Assembly: GCF_002764115.1 (NCBI RefSeq)
Contig: NZ_CP017942.1
Coordinates: 1 to 64,000, forward strand
DNA length: 64,000 bases
Reading direction: 5' to 3'
DNA from: Phyllobacterium zundukense
Lineage (GTDB): Bacteria; Pseudomonadota; Alphaproteobacteria; Rhizobiales; Rhizobiaceae
Made by a program: the position numbers and the translations under genes. This document shows, piece by piece, positions 63,138 to 64,000 of the stretch (position 1 is the stretch's first letter; every line of letters begins with the position of its first letter). Under the pieces are notes generated by a model. The model was given only the letters and a program-made list of their open reading frames with translations. It had not been told where the DNA came from and did no database searches.

Positions 63138-63905
63138 TCATTCGACGATTTCGGCAGCCGGAGCGATCGTTGCCCCCGCGGACTCGATCTCGCGGCGCAC
63201 GATCCGCGCGAGCTCTAGCGATCCTGGAGTATCGCTGTGAACGAGGATGGAGCGGGCCGGCACAACAAGGGTCTCGCCCTCGATGCTCGTGACGGTGCCC
63301 GTCTTGAGGAACTGCCTGACGCGCGCCCGAAGAGTCTCCTCTTCCTTGATAACGGCTCCAGACAAGCCGCGGGCGACAAGCTTGCCTTGAGCATCATAGG
63401 CGCGGTCGGCGAGGAACAGCAGGAGTGTCTTCAGGCCCGCACGGCCCGCGGCTTGCGCGATCGTGCTATCGGGCATCGCAAAGACAATAAGGTTCGAATC
63501 GACCGCACGGATCGCATCCATCATCACATCAGCCAGTACCGGATCCCGGTTCACCATGTTGCCCATAGCGGCGTGGAAGCTGATGTGAGCGACGGAAACG
63601 CGCTCTGCCTTCGCGATCGCCGTCAGCGCCCCCAGCTGGTAGAGCATCTGCTGGCGGAGCTCGTCGGTAGCGAAAGGTAAGTCGCGGCGGCCGAAGCCCA
63701 GCCTGTCCGGCAGTCCCGGATGGGCGCCGATACCGACGCCATTCGCTTTGGCGAGGCGAACCATACGCGCCATCGTGTCAGGGTCACCGGCATGGAAGCC
63801 ACAGGCGATGTTGGCCGAAGATACGACCTTCATCAGCGCCTCGTCATCACAGAGCCGATAGGGGCCAAAACCCTCGCCCATGTCCGAATTTATGTCGATC
63901 TTCAT
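63138..63905 (-). CDS. pxpA: 5-oxoprolinase subunit PxpA (LamB/YcsF)
   Basis: 255 residues with the LamB/YcsF signature: KIDINSDMGEGFGPYRLCDD, SANIACGFHAGDPDTMARMV, and HPGLPDRLGFGRRDLPF. PxpA is the hydrolase subunit of ATP-dependent 5-oxoprolinase with PxpB and PxpC, which are not in this window; they may be upstream. Its start ATG overlaps the stop of the cut gene before it (ATGA). Its presence beside an amino acid importer and an aminotransferase suggests use of pyroglutamate or a related amide. Confidence 0.9.
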   Translation of the reverse strand: MKIDINSDMGEGFGPYRLCDDEALMKVVSSANIACGFHAGDPDTMARMVRLAKANGVGIGAHPGLPDRLGFGRRDLPFATDELRQQMLYQLGALTAIAKAERVSVAHISFHAAMGNMVNRDPVLADVMMDAIRAVDSNLIVFAMPDSTIAQAAGRAGLKTLLLFLADRAYDAQGKLVARGLSGAVIKEEETLRARVRQFLKTGTVTSIEGETLVVPARSILVHSDTPGSLELARIVRREIESAGATIAPAAEIVE

Positions 63906-64000
63906 TGATGTTTCCCTTCCCGGACGACCCGCTGTGGCCCCGCCATAGTTTTCAAGGCGCGCCCGACCATCTGCGAGGTGTTGCGGACATCGTCCACATA
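63902..64000 (-). CDS. 3' end of unidentified gene upstream of pxpA
   Basis: The last 32 codons end in GRALKTMAGPQRVVREGKHQ and a TGA that overlaps the pxpA ATG. The overlap indicates one operon. The part in the window is too short to name; pxpB or pxpC or a carboxylase would be usual neighbours of pxpA. Confidence 0.55.
   Translation of the reverse strand, partial: YVDDVRNTSQMVGRALKTMAGPQRVVREGKHQ

Noticed and set aside
1..64000. CRISPR array, rRNA operon, repABC or tra genes
   Set aside because: No regularly spaced direct repeats, no rRNA sequence and no replication or conjugation protein was seen.

Overview
The window looks like an accessory or secondary-replicon stretch of an alphaproteobacterium of the order Hyphomicrobiales (Rhizobiales; Rhizobium, Agrobacterium, Phyllobacterium or Ochrobactrum-like). 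The grounds are the protein families present (DUF3606, DUF1236, phasin, DUF1127-like, CsbD, many LysR/TetR/AraC regulators, NitT/TauT-type and polar-amino-acid ABC transporters), moderately high GC with clean AGGAGG ribosome sites, and frequent IS remnants. No rRNA, replication, conjugation or CRISPR locus was seen. One diverged initiator-tRNA-like sequence was found. The genus assignment is inference.

Layout. 0-6 kb: small stress and envelope genes (CsbD, YetF/DUF421 with zinc ribbon, DUF3606, PepSY, YflT-like stress protein, a broken DUF427 gene, DUF1236) and several membrane peptides shorter than 45 residues. 6-10 kb: an IorAB-type molybdenum hydroxylase with its AraC regulator. 11-17 kb: redox genes (epimerase-like protein, MBL-fold protein, Tat-type SDR) with LysR regulators and a broken DsbA-like gene. 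17.6-24.4 kb: secreted and hydrolase genes, then a GC-rich AraC/TPR/DsrE block. 24.9-29 kb: a membrane-anchored protein, a frameshifted potassium-channel-like gene and three TetR genes in tandem ending in a 38-residue membrane peptide. 29.2-32.4 kb: a complete IS3-family element (IS407-like), an AbiGi-like protein and a DnaQ-like exonuclease. 33-41.7 kb: phasin, IS30 remnant, NTF2-like protein, broken DJ-1/PfpI gene, CorA, Kup, and a GNAT gene destroyed by an IS6 remnant. 41.7-46.5 kb: LysR regulator, PrpF/GalD-type tautomerase and a three-gene NitT/TauT-type ABC importer. 47-51.6 kb: glycine-rich secreted protein, an IS5 remnant and a decayed copper-handling operon (SCO, cytochrome c, membrane peptide, DUF411, multicopper oxidase). 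52-56.6 kb: a polysaccharide-type trio (epimerase, GT2 glycosyltransferase, DUF6212-like protein). 56.8-64 kb: a polar amino-acid ABC importer with SDR, LysR, aminotransferase and 5-oxoprolinase PxpA.

Two themes stand out. First, a dispersed intergenic repeat of about 60-70 bp (core GTTCGTTTGAAAATGCCG ... GATTGGTGCC) occurs six times plus at least one half copy, always outside genes, often at module boundaries. Second, there is an unusual density of recently broken genes: DUF427, DsbA-like, K+ channel, DJ-1/PfpI, GNAT, SCO, DUF411 and multicopper oxidase. Many differ from an intact frame by a single base, so either the replicon is decaying or the assembly carries homopolymer errors. Deletions and IS insertions in four of them are real losses regardless.
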